Below, one piece after another: positions 1 to 12,068 of a stretch of DNA of 64,000 nt (position 1 is the first letter of the stretch; every line of letters starts with the position of its first letter). Below the pieces are notes generated by a model that saw only the letters and a list, made by a program, of their open reading frames with translations, was not told the origin of the DNA and searched no databases. The position numbers and the translations under genes were made by a program. Origin of the DNA: Trochalopteron elliotii (Eukaryota > Chordata > Aves > Passeriformes > Leiothrichidae); NCBI GenBank assembly GCA_024734555.1, contig JANPWX010000029.1, positions 1,989,536 to 2,053,535 on the forward strand, written 5' to 3'.

Positions 1-3000
1 AATTCATTTTTTATGTCTTGTTGTGTCTGAATAACTAGATGAACCAATAATAGCCTGAAAGTACATCCAAGGTGAGCTTAGGGTTAGCAAGGTAATGGTG
101 TCTTTGTATTTCACTTGACAAATTTTGATTTGTGAATTAAGCACATGAATAGCAGCTGGGATGTTTTATAGCAGGAGTTATGTGAGCTTGGAATGGGCAG
201 ACTGGGTGTAGAGCACAGTAGGAGCTTTACATCTGCTGCTGTCTTGGTGCAATAAGAAATGGGGCTCATCTTTCAGAGGAAGTGTCAGGTCTTAAACTCT
301 GAAAGTAGCTCTCAAATTAGGCTTCTCTAGTGAAAAATAAATATAATTGAGTGCCTGATTCCGTGTGTGCGTGTTCTGAAGGCAGAGAGCATTATTTGCA
401 CAGTGCTAAGTGCAAATGGAGACTGACAGGTTTTTTCTGTGTCCAGATGATGTTAACCAGGAGCCAAGTTAGAATATATGGCAAACAGACTGAGAGTTTT
501 CAGCCTACACTTGGGATAACATGATGTGCATTATATCTCTGATTTGTACATTAAGAATTTACTTCCCTTTTCAGTCAGTCCCTTTTTCAGTCCCTGAGAA
601 AACAGAGAGGGTCGTGCATGTGAAATGTTGGTGGAATTGTCTCGGTTCCCTTCTACACCTGAAGTTCAGTTTATGGGATTTCTCCTCCAGGCCCAGGTTA
701 CTGTTTGACCATCACAAGGACTTGTGACACACAGTATAGTGCAAAATAAGAACCCATTAATACTGGTCTCTAAGTGTAGCTACAGGTGTGGAAGGAAGAT
801 GTGCAATATTCCTGGAATGATGCAATCTACAGCATTTGGAAGGATTCATTCCTCTTCACTTGGTCTGTTTGCAAACAATTTAAAAAATTTGGCACATCAT
901 CTGTTTTCCTGTCACTTCCAAATAAGTTAGAGAGGTGCAGGGAATCAGGGATTGCTTCCCTTTTTATCACATGTATTTATTAAGACTATGGCTTCTCTAG
1001 CAAGTCTCATTTTTCTTCATGTTTTTTTCTGAAACACTTTTTTTATGCTTTTCAGCTGGAAATCTCCACTGTAAGAACTGTAATAAATAATATTTATATC
1101 ATAATCTAATATTGATAGAGTATTTTTTAAATATAGTGTAGCTTTGTGGTCTAAATGATTGAAACATACAGCTGAATTTTATCCCCTTTGAATTAGGTCA
1201 GATGTTTACTTGTTGATTTACTAGGTGATTTCTGAAAGACTTAGTGACAGTTCTTAAAAACTTACAAAATAAAACTACATAGCACTGTCTCTTAGGATAA
1301 CCAGCTCTCAATTTATGGTCCTGAGGGATGAAAACCCTCTACAGTACCTTTCAGGAGTGACTTGTTAGTCCTCCATCAGGCCAGCCATCTTTCCATTGTC
1401 TTTTCATGGTGAAGATTAAATTACTGTAAAACATTTCATCAACACCATGCTGAAATCCTTTTCAGGAGTGCCAAATCCCTTTTAGCTAAAGAAACAAATT
1501 TGAATTTCTTCTTAATTCGCTCATTACAAATTTATGTTGACTGTTCCTTATCATCATTTCTTATCTTCACAAAACTCATGTTTGGCAATTGGTTCCGTGT
1601 CATTTGATATCAGAGTTAAGCTGACAGGTCTATTAATTTCTTTTTCCTCCCCTTCTCCTCCCTTTGCAAAGCAGGTATTGCTTTGTGTTCCTCTGGGATG
1701 CTTCATCCTCTCCAAGTGTTCACAATGATGATCACAAATTGGTTAGAGATTTTTTTTATTGGTTGTTTTCTCAAATATTTTCTCAAAAGCTGTAGGCTCA
1801 ACTTTTGATGTTATTGATGTGAAGATATCTGTGATGCCTAAATATTCTTTACTCATTGATTTAAAGAAATTGTACACAGTTTTTCTTTTTGTTATAAGTT
1901 CTAGTTATAAATACAGTGCCTTTTTGAAGATAAAAGCAAAATCTCTGTTAAGAATTCATCCAGTTTTAGCACAACTTTGCTTCTTTTTTTCCTTCCTTAT
2001 ACTTAAGGGTTTTTTTTTTTTATTTTTCCTCTTCCTTACAGTTTCTGACTCATGTTGTGCTTTACATTTCTAATGATCAGGAATAAAAATACAGTGTATA
2101 ATCTCATTCTGTTATTAACAGAATTAGCATAAAAAACCCCACAAAGAAATCATGAAAAAATTAATACAGATGTTGTCAAGATTGAAACGAAAAGTGTTTC
2201 TAACAATTAGAGTTCATAACACACAGCATGAATGTAGCAATTGTTCTGTTATGGCAGCTGACTCAATTTGATGTATATACAATTAAAACCCTGAAGAACT
2301 AATTCTTAAACATTCTTCACATATGTGAAATACTTTGCTATCCACAGTGCTTTTGTTTGGACTTGCTAAAAAGCTCTCATATATAGCAAAAGAACTTTAA
2401 TGGAAAGAAATAAAATGCAGAAAATTGCAATTTTTTTTTTTTAGCCAAGTGCCAAACGTGTGCATTTAATCCCCTTGTGATTAAAACACTTAAAGGTGCA
2501 CTTACCTTCCTGTGTGAGTGTTCCCATTCTCTGAAATGAGGCTGCTTATGCTTAAAACCTTTAGCAAGGCCATATGAAAGAGCAGGTTTTGTGCATTGTT
2601 AACTAAATAGTACTGATGACTCCATTAAAATGAACATGCATACAATATCTTTGAATTTATGCCCTTATTGCTCCCATTTTTGAAATTTGAAATATTGAGA
2701 GCGAGGTAAAGCTATCTGCAGCCTTCAGAGTACAGCGAAAGAAAAGAAGCCTCTCATCATAAATACCATTACTTCAATTGCATTTTTCCACCCAACTGGG
2801 TAATTCTGAAACTCCAAGTCATGCAAAGGAGAGGAGTGAAGAAAGAAATCACACTTAGTCTGGTGTGCCAGCCATACCACAGTAGTTTTAAGGTTGTATT
2901 TTGTCCACATCTACTCACTGTTTTTTTAAACCTTACATTTGTAATAAGGTTTTCATTCAGCTTCAGTGAAGTGTTGCAGGGCTCAGTTACCTGCCATACT

Positions 3001-4049
3001 GTACCTATTAGGAGTTGAAGGTTTTAATCCTTCTTTAGCTCTTTTTGTAAATGTATTGCCACTGTATACTTGTTGAGTTCCAGATAGGCTTTGAGACAGC
3101 ATTTTTTGTTCTGTACTGAATAAGCATAAATTGTCATCACATCCTATCAGAATAATATGTAGTATTGATTCTATACATAATCTTCCAGAATATTTACAAG
3201 GGAAATGTAAATCACCTCTACTTGGTATTGGTGGATCTGTGCACTGAGTTCTTAATAAATCTTTTGAGGTGTATCAGTTGTTAGTAATTATTATGTAAGT
3301 ATATCAGTCCATGTCAAAGCCTATAAATCCAGTCTCCACACCTGCACTCTCCTGCAATAACTTTACACATATGAATATGTTGGTAATTTCCATGTGATTT
3401 TTTCCTTAATTATTATTTTGAGTTAATAATGTTTGAAATATTTAGTATGAGTCTTGAAGTATCAGTGGCAAGAGGAGGCTCTGAGGAGATTATTAGCAGC
3501 ATTTTATCATGTGGTTATGAACACTGGAATGTTCTGTCCTTCTCTTACTGTTCTTTTTATTATGTACTCTGAAGTTTTGCCCCAACCAAGCCAACAGTGC
3601 TGTCTGATGCCACACTGTGACCTAAAGGACTGAGCTGGTGAGGTCTTTGGTTGTTTGCTAAAATCAAGTAATTTCTAGTAAGTTGTGGCTTCATATTAGC
3701 CAGTTATTATATGTGAGAGTTACAGATCACAAAATTAGTGTGGAAATGTTAATGTCATTCTTAATAGTTGCTTCATGACTATTCTTTAGAAGGAAGACAA
3801 ACCTTGATGTTTAAATATGCAATAAAGGTGCATAGACAGTAAAACTGTGGTCATGTTGGTGCTTATTTTCCTCGTACTACTATAGTCACACTTGTAAAAT
3901 CTTTTGGGTCTTTTTCTTGTTTTGCAATCTGAATTGTAGAAACACGTCCTTATTTAGGTATTCCAGTGTCCAGCAGCTTGTGGCTAATAGCTTTATCCCA
4001 TGTTCTTATCCAAAGCCTTAATCATTTTCCATCATAGTTTTGCTTAGGG
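1..4049. other. AT-rich unique non-coding sequence
   Basis: I see no coding region here. The reading frames are short, lack recognisable domains and are composed as expected by chance. The block holds a pyrimidine-rich tract around 1979-2040 that includes an 11-T run, a 12-T run at 2431-2442, and many A/T-rich stretches. A short acceptor-donor pair at 1056-1070 is discussed as a finding. On the minus strand a consensus-like donor (AAG followed by GTAAGTGC) lies near 2500, but its upstream acceptor has only a weak pyrimidine tract. It is most simply intron or intergenic DNA. Confidence 0.6.
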
Positions 4050-4103
4050 CATGGAAGTAGATGATCTTTCAGTCCCTTCCAGCCCAAACCATTCTGTAGC
4101 TGG
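4050..4103 (+). mobile_element. CR1 LINE, truncated 3' tail
   Basis: The segment reads GGAAGTAGATGATCTTTCAG, then the CCCTTCCAGCCCAAACCATT core and CTGTAG. This is the conserved 3' end of chicken-repeat-1 (CR1) non-LTR retrotransposons in birds and other sauropsids. Only about the last 50 bases are recognisable, as expected for heavily 5'-truncated CR1 copies, and no reverse-transcriptase frame is present. The usual terminal ATTCTRTG repeat is reduced to one imperfect unit. It is the main clue, with two similar tails further on, that the DNA is avian. The upstream boundary is uncertain; older diverged CR1 sequence could extend further left. Confidence 0.8.
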
Positions 4104-5836
4104 TTGTGTGAAAAGAGGCTCTTTCAGTTTTGGATCCTGATCTCATTTCCGTGATCAAAGCACGTGGGACTGTCAGGAAAGTGCAGGGCAAGGAAAAAGG
4201 GCTTCACTTTCTTAAAACAGGCTTGCTCCCTTATTTTTTGGTGTCAACAATCAGAAATTGTTGCACACCACACAAGAATCAGCTGGGTGAAATAAAAGCA
4301 CCACTTTTGCTGTACGATTTTCATCCCAGATAATCCTAAACAGGATGCATTTCACAGAAGTACAGAAATGACCACAGAGTTATATACACACCTGCAAATC
4401 TCATTCCTCTTTTGAGCCTACACCAGGTATTCAGTGGGGAAGCAACTTGCCATGCCTAGTGAATTTTAGAATCATTGTGTCTTTTGGAAGAGCTCAAATG
4501 CCACTAAGGAAATAAAACAGGAAGAGGTACTACAGAGAAGCAATATGGAATGGAAATGGGCTAAGAGGGTATAAATGTAATTAGCGAAGCACATTTTCAT
4601 GACTAGTAAAATTAGCACCCATTTATACATGTTATACACTTGAACCCTTGTTGACACCTGAGGCTGGGAAAATATATCTGCTAATCAAAACATGTAATTA
4701 TATCCTATGAAGCTGAAGTAACGCACTGAATCCTTGCTCTTCATGGTGTTAATGATTTGTGAAACTCATTTACCCAATCACCTCAGTTTGTCCTTTCTTG
4801 CTGCATTTCTGTTCCCCAAAATAGTGAGGTCAGGGACATTATAAAGCAATTAAATATTAGATCTATGGAAGAGTGAGCATTGCGTAAATTGTTAGGTGGT
4901 ATTGATATTAGAGAAGAAGGTGCTCTCAGTAGTGGGGAAGAATTCTCTGGTTATAAAATAAGCAAAGCAAGATAAGTTATTAACTTGCTGGAGAACTAAA
5001 ATTCCTGTGGAGCTGTAATGTAGTGGGATGGTTGGTAACTTGTAATTTCCCACTGGCATGTGCTTACTTTCCTGTCTTCAGAGCCCATATCTACATCTAA
5101 TTTAAGAACATTATGGTCTGACACAAACATAAAGGGGGAAAAAAGTATAAATGATTGGTTTTTATAGTGGTTTGGGCCCATGCAGGAGAAGTACTGAGGA
5201 AAAAATGGGATATAAAAAATGTTTACTAAGTTTCATGGTATGACAACAGATGAATTTGTTTTGGTTTGCAACCCAGTTGTAAAGTAGCATTGTGGAGATG
5301 TGAGAGATGAATCAACCTAATGTAGAAGAACAATTTCTTTATTCTGGCAATAGTGGTGTGTCACTTCAGTGAAAGGGATGCTGCCATAGCCATGGACATC
5401 TTGCAGCTTTTGGTTTCTGTGGGTAGGTAGCAAAAGGGAAAACTGGGAGTGGGGAAGGGGGCAAGAAGGGTTTAGATAGAGTTTTATATTGATGAAAAGT
5501 ACAACCACAAATTAACTTATTCACAATAGCATTAAAACCATATTTAGTTCAGGCTAGTTAAATTGTAAAGATGATTGTAAAAGGGAGAAATGTTTCTGCT
5601 GTAGCACCTCTTATCCATCTTGATTAAGCAGCTCTGGCAGGTACTTTTAAATAAGCAGTCCTAAATACTCTTTTTAACCACTTTGGGTTTCTATATCTGG
5701 CTCTCTTAGATGAACCAAACAAGAAGAGTTTTTATAACAATGCTACTTTACCATTCTTCACTTGCACCAGTTTTATTGACATTCAGTGGGGATGTTTACT
5801 TTCTGTGAAAGCCAAGATAATTAAAATTTAAAACTG

Positions 5837-5864
5837 AATAAACATAGTATCCATAATGTTTATT
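5837..5864. repeat. Inverted repeat, 9-bp perfect arms
   Basis: The arms AATAAACAT and ATGTTTATT are perfect reverse complements separated by 10 bases. Each arm contains a forkhead-type ATAAACA/TGTTTAT core, so the pair could be two opposed FOX sites. AT-rich DNA yields such matches easily by chance. Confidence 0.4.
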
Positions 5865-6229
5865 AATCATGAGTTTCTGTGAAGAACAGTGCAGTATAAA
5901 AGTGCATTAACTAGTACAGATACATCAGCATATGTAGTATTAAGAGATTTGTTAGAAAACTGGAAATGAGCAGAAAATTTACTGCTTCTAATATTTGAAG
6001 GTAAATTAATTCAATGTATCATAGTTCTGTTGATATCTTCCTTTGCACGCTAATTTCATGTAAGAGAAGCTGGCAATATTTTCATGTTGTATTTGCTATA
6101 TGCAATGTAGTTACTGTCCTAAATTTCCCATTTAGATGCACTGATCTCATAGTTTTAGGTGAACACTCATGGAATACCATAGATGTTTTGAAAAAACCCA
6201 CAATTTAAGTCAACAAAATTTATTTGGTT

Positions 6230-6250
6230 GTAGGCACTTGCTGTGCCTAC
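6230..6250. repeat. Short perfect hairpin, 8-bp arms
   Basis: GTAGGCAC and GTGCCTAC flank a 5-base loop (TTGCT). The stem is GC-richer than its surroundings, so it would be stable in single-stranded DNA or RNA. It is too short to be a microRNA precursor unless flanking pairing extends it, which I do not see. Confidence 0.5.
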
Positions 6251-8523
6251 CTTGAGATAAGATTGGAAAGTCTAAATAAGTTATCATATAAATAGAACTG
6301 GTATGGTAATATATAATTTTGCATTGAATCTGTACATAAGACATCTAATGCAGGAATGTTCTGTTAATTATTATTGTGCATCTACTGGAATTGCTGTAGG
6401 TGTTCTTCCAATATGTTCTGTTTGTGATGGGATATCTGGCAAATCCTCTAAGTTGTAACATTTATGGTAGAAGTTATTTCAATATTGAGACAATTCTAAT
6501 TCTCCATTTAAAGTCCTTAGGTATGATTTTTGAGCATGAATTTAAAGCTTTCTGTCCCTCTATGCACTGCTTACCTCAAACCAGTGTAATGGAATCTGAA
6601 TACCTGTGCAGGGAGTGGACTGCTTGGACCTTCAGAATCCAGGAATAATCCCAGAGGATTTAGGTGAAAGGTACTGGAAGCTCAATCACAGACCTTGAGT
6701 TCTCTTCAGAGTGAGTTGTTGCCAGGGCTGCACTACTCACACTTTAACACAGCAAGGATTGTTCATGCTTAGTGACATTTAAATTTAACATTTTTCCTTG
6801 CTTTATCAATTTATATTACCCAGTCATGCAGGAACTTATTTTTTTAGGGTGGTTGTTTTTGCACTCTGTTCTGAAGATTAAAAGAGCAAAGTGTCCAACA
6901 CAGCTTTAATCCCCTCAGTTCTGTGCCCATGTTGTGCTCAATGAAGCCATTTTGCAACTGAAATGCTTGATTTTCCTCCTGGATTTAGTAGAGAGTGGGA
7001 GATGCTTTTAGGTATTTTCCAGAGGAAGACCATTCTGTCATGAATTCACTCATTTAAGTTAGGTGGACAAGACCTCCCTCTGAACGCATCTCAGGAGTGC
7101 TTATTTCCCTCCCCTGACTGCAGAGAATAGCTTTGGCTTCTCTGTAAAGAATCTGGCCATGATCTAAGTGCCTAATTTAGGTAAAGAAGGTCCCACCTAT
7201 ATGGGTTTTTAATGCACGCTGGACTTGTTGACCAGTAAATAACAGCTTAAAAGGGTTTTGTCAGTATTAGATGGTGAAAGGAAAGGTCATAAAGATGAAC
7301 TTTGAGATATTTGTTTGTGAAAGGGCTGCTTCAGCTGTGACACTGCTCACTTGAACCTTCCAGAAGTGAAGTTTCACCTTTAGTTGTCCCTTTCTGGGAA
7401 ATAATCACTATCAGTGTGATTTGCCTGATGGCCTTCATGTACCAGATGATATCTAGGGTTCGTCATGACTGACAGATAGGATTTGATATGTGGAAATTTA
7501 AATAGTTCCAAATGCTTGTGATGGAGTAAGACTATCAAGTAATTGGGAGGGACTAGTTAAGATGTCAGAGTGCCCTTGGAGGCTTCATCAGTGTTTGTCA
7601 TGATACCCTACCAGTGAAATCCATACATCTAGAGGTGAACTGTGAATTTGCAACTTCCTCTATGAAACAGAGGTTCTGCTTTGTCACAATTCCAAGCTCT
7701 GTTTGCTGTCTCCTTCAGAAGAGTGCTGGTTTTACAGCTCAGTGCTTCTCTGTGTTGGAACGAGGTCAGCAGCTGTATGGATTTTATCAGTGATAAACAT
7801 GACTGCATCCAGGAAAGGTCCCAGTTTAAATTCTATTTTCTAAACCACGCCTTTGCTCCCAGGTGACTGAATACAGCTCTTGGCCACGGGTGACTGGTGG
7901 CATGTTTAATGTCCTGAGTTAATGACCCAACCTGCATCAGAGATGTTGTGATAAAAGCAATGACTGTTGTGAGATCACTGCTGGGCTGAGGGACAGTCTG
8001 TCCACTTTGAGAAAAGAGGTTTCTAGTGACCCTTCACTTGACTCACCTCCTCCTGCCTTTGTGTCATCTTCTCCTATTTGGCACATATTTACATAAATTG
8101 AAAGTGGAAAATTTATTTTTTCTGACTGATGTAACTTGTTCCTGTGGCTAGTACTAAAAAAGAAAGTCTAAAAAAATATTACTGGCATGTGAAAATTCTT
8201 ATTATGTTCTTAAGTTTATTTCTTGTCATGTTTTTACATCAGCTGGCAAAGTAGAAGCTGTGTGCAGTATTTTATACATGAGCATGGTTTCCTTCCATCC
8301 TAATGCACTCTTTGGATCTACTGAACAACAGGGATGTGTTCAGGATTTGTGCCCTGCACAAAGGGAAGGGAGCAGTTGGTCCAGAGACTGCCATGGCAGC
8401 AGTGCAAGGAAAGGAAATACAACCTCTGTCAAGGGCCAGCCCTCTCCCCTCCCACATTCAAACAGGGCCTTAGTGTTTGGACAATACCTAATCCTTGATC
8501 TGAAAGGATGTGTGATGTGTCCA

Positions 8524-8555
8524 GGTTTGTTGTTTTGTTGGTTTTTTTTTTTTTT
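8524..8555. repeat. T/G-rich low-complexity tract with T14 run
   Basis: A GTTTGTTGTTTTGTTGG stretch leads directly into a 14-T homopolymer. Tracts of this type recur at about 24.99, 28.73, 29.9, 47.1 and 52.6 kb and fit songbird intronic sequence. It is probably length-polymorphic. A poly-A tail of a minus-strand retroelement is possible, but no element body is recognised beside it. Confidence 0.6.
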
Positions 8556-10730
8556 ACCTTGGAGGAATAAAATGCTCAGCTGCACCTAAAACAGTCTTAC
8601 TGTATTTCTTCAGGACAGTCCTCTAATTCTTGGTCCTCAGAGCTTTTGAGTTGTTTTTTTCCCAAGTCTGACAGAATTGTAACCAGTTATGTTCTCTCAT
8701 CTTCTTGACTGTCTTTTCATGTCTTTTACTCCAGCTTTTCCTGAAGGTTTTGTAGTTTGTTGCTCCATTATATGCAAGCATGGAGTGGGCAGTGGAAAAC
8801 TTACTGTGAACATGGGGTAGTTTTTGTAAGAACATCCAAACTGGATCTCTGTTTACACCTAAGGTCACTCTTGTGTTATTCGTATTTTTTGTCTCTGACT
8901 TCTGCCTGTGCTCCTGTTCTTACCTCCAGCTCTGCTTCTCTCCTCTCGTGCTGGGATTGGCAATGAGACACTGTGCTAAAGCAGTTTGATGGCTCCTTTT
9001 CATATTCTGATAATTTTTCTCTCATTTTTGAGATCGCTCTGACCCATTTATTGCTTTGTTCTTCTTAATATGACATTTATGGACAATGATGGACACTTAA
9101 AAAAATGGACAACAGTTGAAAATTTTCAAATGTCAGCCTGTTTCAAATACTATTTAACACTTCTAAAGTTCAAGTCACTACTTGGCCTTTTCTTGCTTCC
9201 TCTTTAATGAAGACTGAAACTTCTTCATTCTGCTCCCAAAAGCAGAAGCATTTGATTTAGATTAACATTGACTCTACTTTTCAGACACCCTTCATCCCAC
9301 AACAAACCGTGTATGGGATCAAATGGCATCATTTTGATCAACTAAAATATTTGGAGATAAGCTGTCTGTGAACTGTCTTACGCTTTTGGCATTTCCATGG
9401 TAATATATGTGGAGGAGGAGAAATCTGACTTATACATGTTTTCCCAATCATGATTTGTCATTATAAGTGAAGATTCTTTTAGGTAATGTAGTCAACACAA
9501 TTAAAGCTAAAAGCCAAGTTTGGCATAATCCCAGTTTTAGCCTTTTGGAAATATTGCTCATACAGAGTGAGATTACATGAAGTTCCTAATTGCCAGGATT
9601 TATAAGAAAATACTTCAGCATGCACTGATATTTCATTTTATACACAAATAGTTGTATATGATGCCATAATTTTTGGTGTTTGTGTAACAGAGGGCAGAGT
9701 GTTTTTCTGGAATTTTTTGTGGGAGGTCTGAAGATTCTGTGCAACAGCACTGTCTTGTGCCATGGTTTAGATGGCTTTTATCTATCCACTAGAAGCTATT
9801 TCAGGATAAATTGACAACCTGCACTGTGTTTTTTTACTCAATCACCTCTGTGTGCAGAGCGCCAGCAGTGTTTTCAGAGCAGCACTTATGATAAGGAAAA
9901 AGTAGGCATAAATGGGCTGCTGAGGATTTATTGGGAGGCCTCGTTGTGTTGATCAGGAGCTCTGGCAGCCCAGTGACTCCAGAGCCTGTTGAGTGAACAG
10001 GTAGAGCCTTTTCTAGCCAGAGCATTTCTCCTCCTCAGAGATAAAAAGGGTGGAATGAACAGGCGCTGAGACAGCTTGTCACTGCTGAATCTTGTCCTGA
10101 CAGCTGCCTTAGCAGAATGCATTTGATAAACTGTGATTGACAAAACACTTGAAAACTGCAGCTTAAAACTGAATTTCTGTAGAGTGTGAAAGTAGACAGG
10201 ATAAAGTAAGAATAGTCTTGTGAGCACACAGAGCTGTCATCACGCACATAACTCTCTTTAAATTTGAAAAATAGAAAGCTGTAGGGAAACCTAGACTGTC
10301 CTAACATAATTATCAAGATCATTACTGGAACTGAGCCTTCATCTGAAACTAGGTCCTTCTGCAGTGTTTTGTGCATGTTTACTACACAAAATCTAATGTT
10401 GCAATTTAGTTCAGTGGTAGACAAGGGGCAAAGCAAGCAAAAAGAAAATCAGCTATGGATTGCTGTGATCCTTTGGAGTCCATACATAAATTTTGAAGTT
10501 TTATGGTCCATTTTCATACTGAAGAAAGAATTGGCAACAGTGGACCTGATTTCCTTGACTTTACATCTGTGGTCTGAGAAAATTTTTCCACTTACTGCAA
10601 ATTAAGCTCATCATTTCCCCAAAAGAAAACCCTTTAAATGCATCTTCTCCATGATTGGAAGCACTCAGAGGGCTCTTTTATTAGGTGGGTTTTCTGCTCT
10701 GTTTCAAATCAATGTAATCTCCTTACATTT

Positions 10731-10967
10731 AATAGTCTATGTAAAATAATATGTCATTGCACAAAACTCTGAAAATTAATTACATCATTCCTGTATAAAC
10801 ATCGGGATGATTTTCAAAGTACTTCTGTAGTCTTATAAAATAGTCTATATAAAGTAATACATGTCTTAATAGTCTATATAAAATAATGTATGTCATTCCA
10901 CAAAGCTATGAAAATTAATTACATCACTCCTGTATAAATACTGGGATGATTTTCAAAGCATTTCTGT
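10731..10967. repeat. Imperfect tandem duplication of a ~100-bp unit
   Basis: The units at 10731-10828 and 10868-10967 share AATAGTCTAT, then AAAATTAATTACATCA, CCTGTATAAA and GGGATGATTTTCAAAG in the same order, with roughly nine positions in ten identical. The spacer contains a third, truncated unit start (TAGTCTATATAAAGTAATAC, about 10839-10865). The structure is therefore two full copies plus one partial head. It could be an expanded local tandem repeat or a duplicated fragment of an unclassified element. No coding frame runs through it. Confidence 0.8.
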
Positions 10968-12013
10968 GTATATTCAGTTACAAACAGAAGAAGGGGTCAC
11001 TGCCAGTACTGCTGACTGCAGGGTGCAGTGAGCAGAGCACAGACTCCGTTGGTTGTAGTCATTAAACTGCACCACCACTTGATGCATTTGTTGGTGTTTG
11101 TTCTATTTTTCATTTGCATTTAAATTCCTGTGAAGGAAAGATAAGATAGAGGTAAACAAATGATGCTTATTTGCTCTTCAGTTGAGCTCCTAGCAGACTT
11201 GTGACTTAGAGAGAGAAAACATTGGGGAAAAATGCCTCGGCATCCTCTGCAAAGCATTACACCTCCATTCATTCTCTAGCAGACTTCAAAAGACACATCC
11301 CTCAGGTTTTAATGAAAACATAAATCAACAGGGAGTAACTAAAAATACACTTAAAGTTAACAGGAAACTAGGTCAATCACCACATGACTCAGTATTTGTA
11401 GCTTGGGTAAAATACATTGCAATGTTTTTCACGTTGTAAATATCCTTCTGGTCCAAGAGAAAGTGTTTTCTGTGTTTATTTCCTATCCCTTTTGAGTCAG
11501 TGAGTGGAATGCCTTCTCTGTAACTGCACAGCATGAAGCTGTGATGTGTTTGGGTGTGCCTGTCTTGTCCAGGGCAGTTTTTCTGGTTTTTGTACAAACT
11601 GGGCGCTGAGGGCTCCGTTCCATCAGGAAACAGATGAGAGTGTTTGTTGTCAGCCCATGTTGTGTGCAGAGGGAAGCAGCTGCCAGCATGTGTGAGGTAA
11701 CATATGTTGTTACAGAAAAGAGCTGATTTTATCTGGGTTTTTTTCTGAGTGGTACAGCCTCTTCCTGCACTTTGTTCTGTTTGTGGAGCAAACTTAATTT
11801 TGGTGGTTTTTAGAATGAGCTGGAGAAACAGAAACATACTGAAGTGATTGATTTCTGTATGGCACTGAAAAAATTACCTGAATAATCTCACAAAGCGTAT
11901 GGAGGAACAATATGTGAAATGGATAAATATTAAGGAATTATGACAGGCTTTGAATTGTCTATTAAGATTCAGGAAAGTTATGTTAGTACAACAGTGGACA
12001 ATCCTGTGAAAGG

Positions 12014-12068
12014 ATTATTACAATGCAATATTACATTGTAATATTACATGCAATATTACAATAATGCA
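12014..12068. repeat. AT-rich palindromic and tandem cluster
   Basis: The words CAATATTACA and TGTAATATT recur several times within 55 bases. The centre, 12027-12045, is a perfect inverted repeat with arms AATATTACA and TGTAATATT around one T. Further CAATATTAC copies follow at a spacing of about 12-24 bases. Such cruciform-prone AT palindromes are often unstable and can be assembly trouble spots. No function is evident. Confidence 0.65.

Larger units (their letters stand above)
4104..10730. other. Unique non-coding sequence with scattered low-complexity tracts
   Basis: I see no supportable gene in this block. Frames up to about 130 codons occur on the minus strand near 10.0-10.4 kb, but overlapping frames of similar length on the same strand and the lack of any domain argue against coding. 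Contents include inverted repeats at 5837-5864 and 6230-6250, and a T/G-rich stretch ending in a 14-T run at 8542-8555. On the minus strand an isolated acceptor-like and donor-like pair frames 8924-8975, without other support. Otherwise it looks like ordinary intronic or intergenic bird DNA. Confidence 0.55.

Noticed and set aside
7015..7045. GACCATTCTGTCATG, resembling a CR1 end
   Set aside because: The upstream GGTCCCTTCCAACC-type core is missing, so the similarity is too short.
10035..10436. 133-codon minus-strand frame with an overlapping 99-codon frame on the same strand
   Set aside because: Two overlapping frames of similar length and Cys/Phe/Ser-rich composition are typical of translated non-coding AT-rich DNA.
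11373..11837. 154-codon minus-strand frame
   Set aside because: No recognisable family, no splice or promoter context, and length near the chance expectation.
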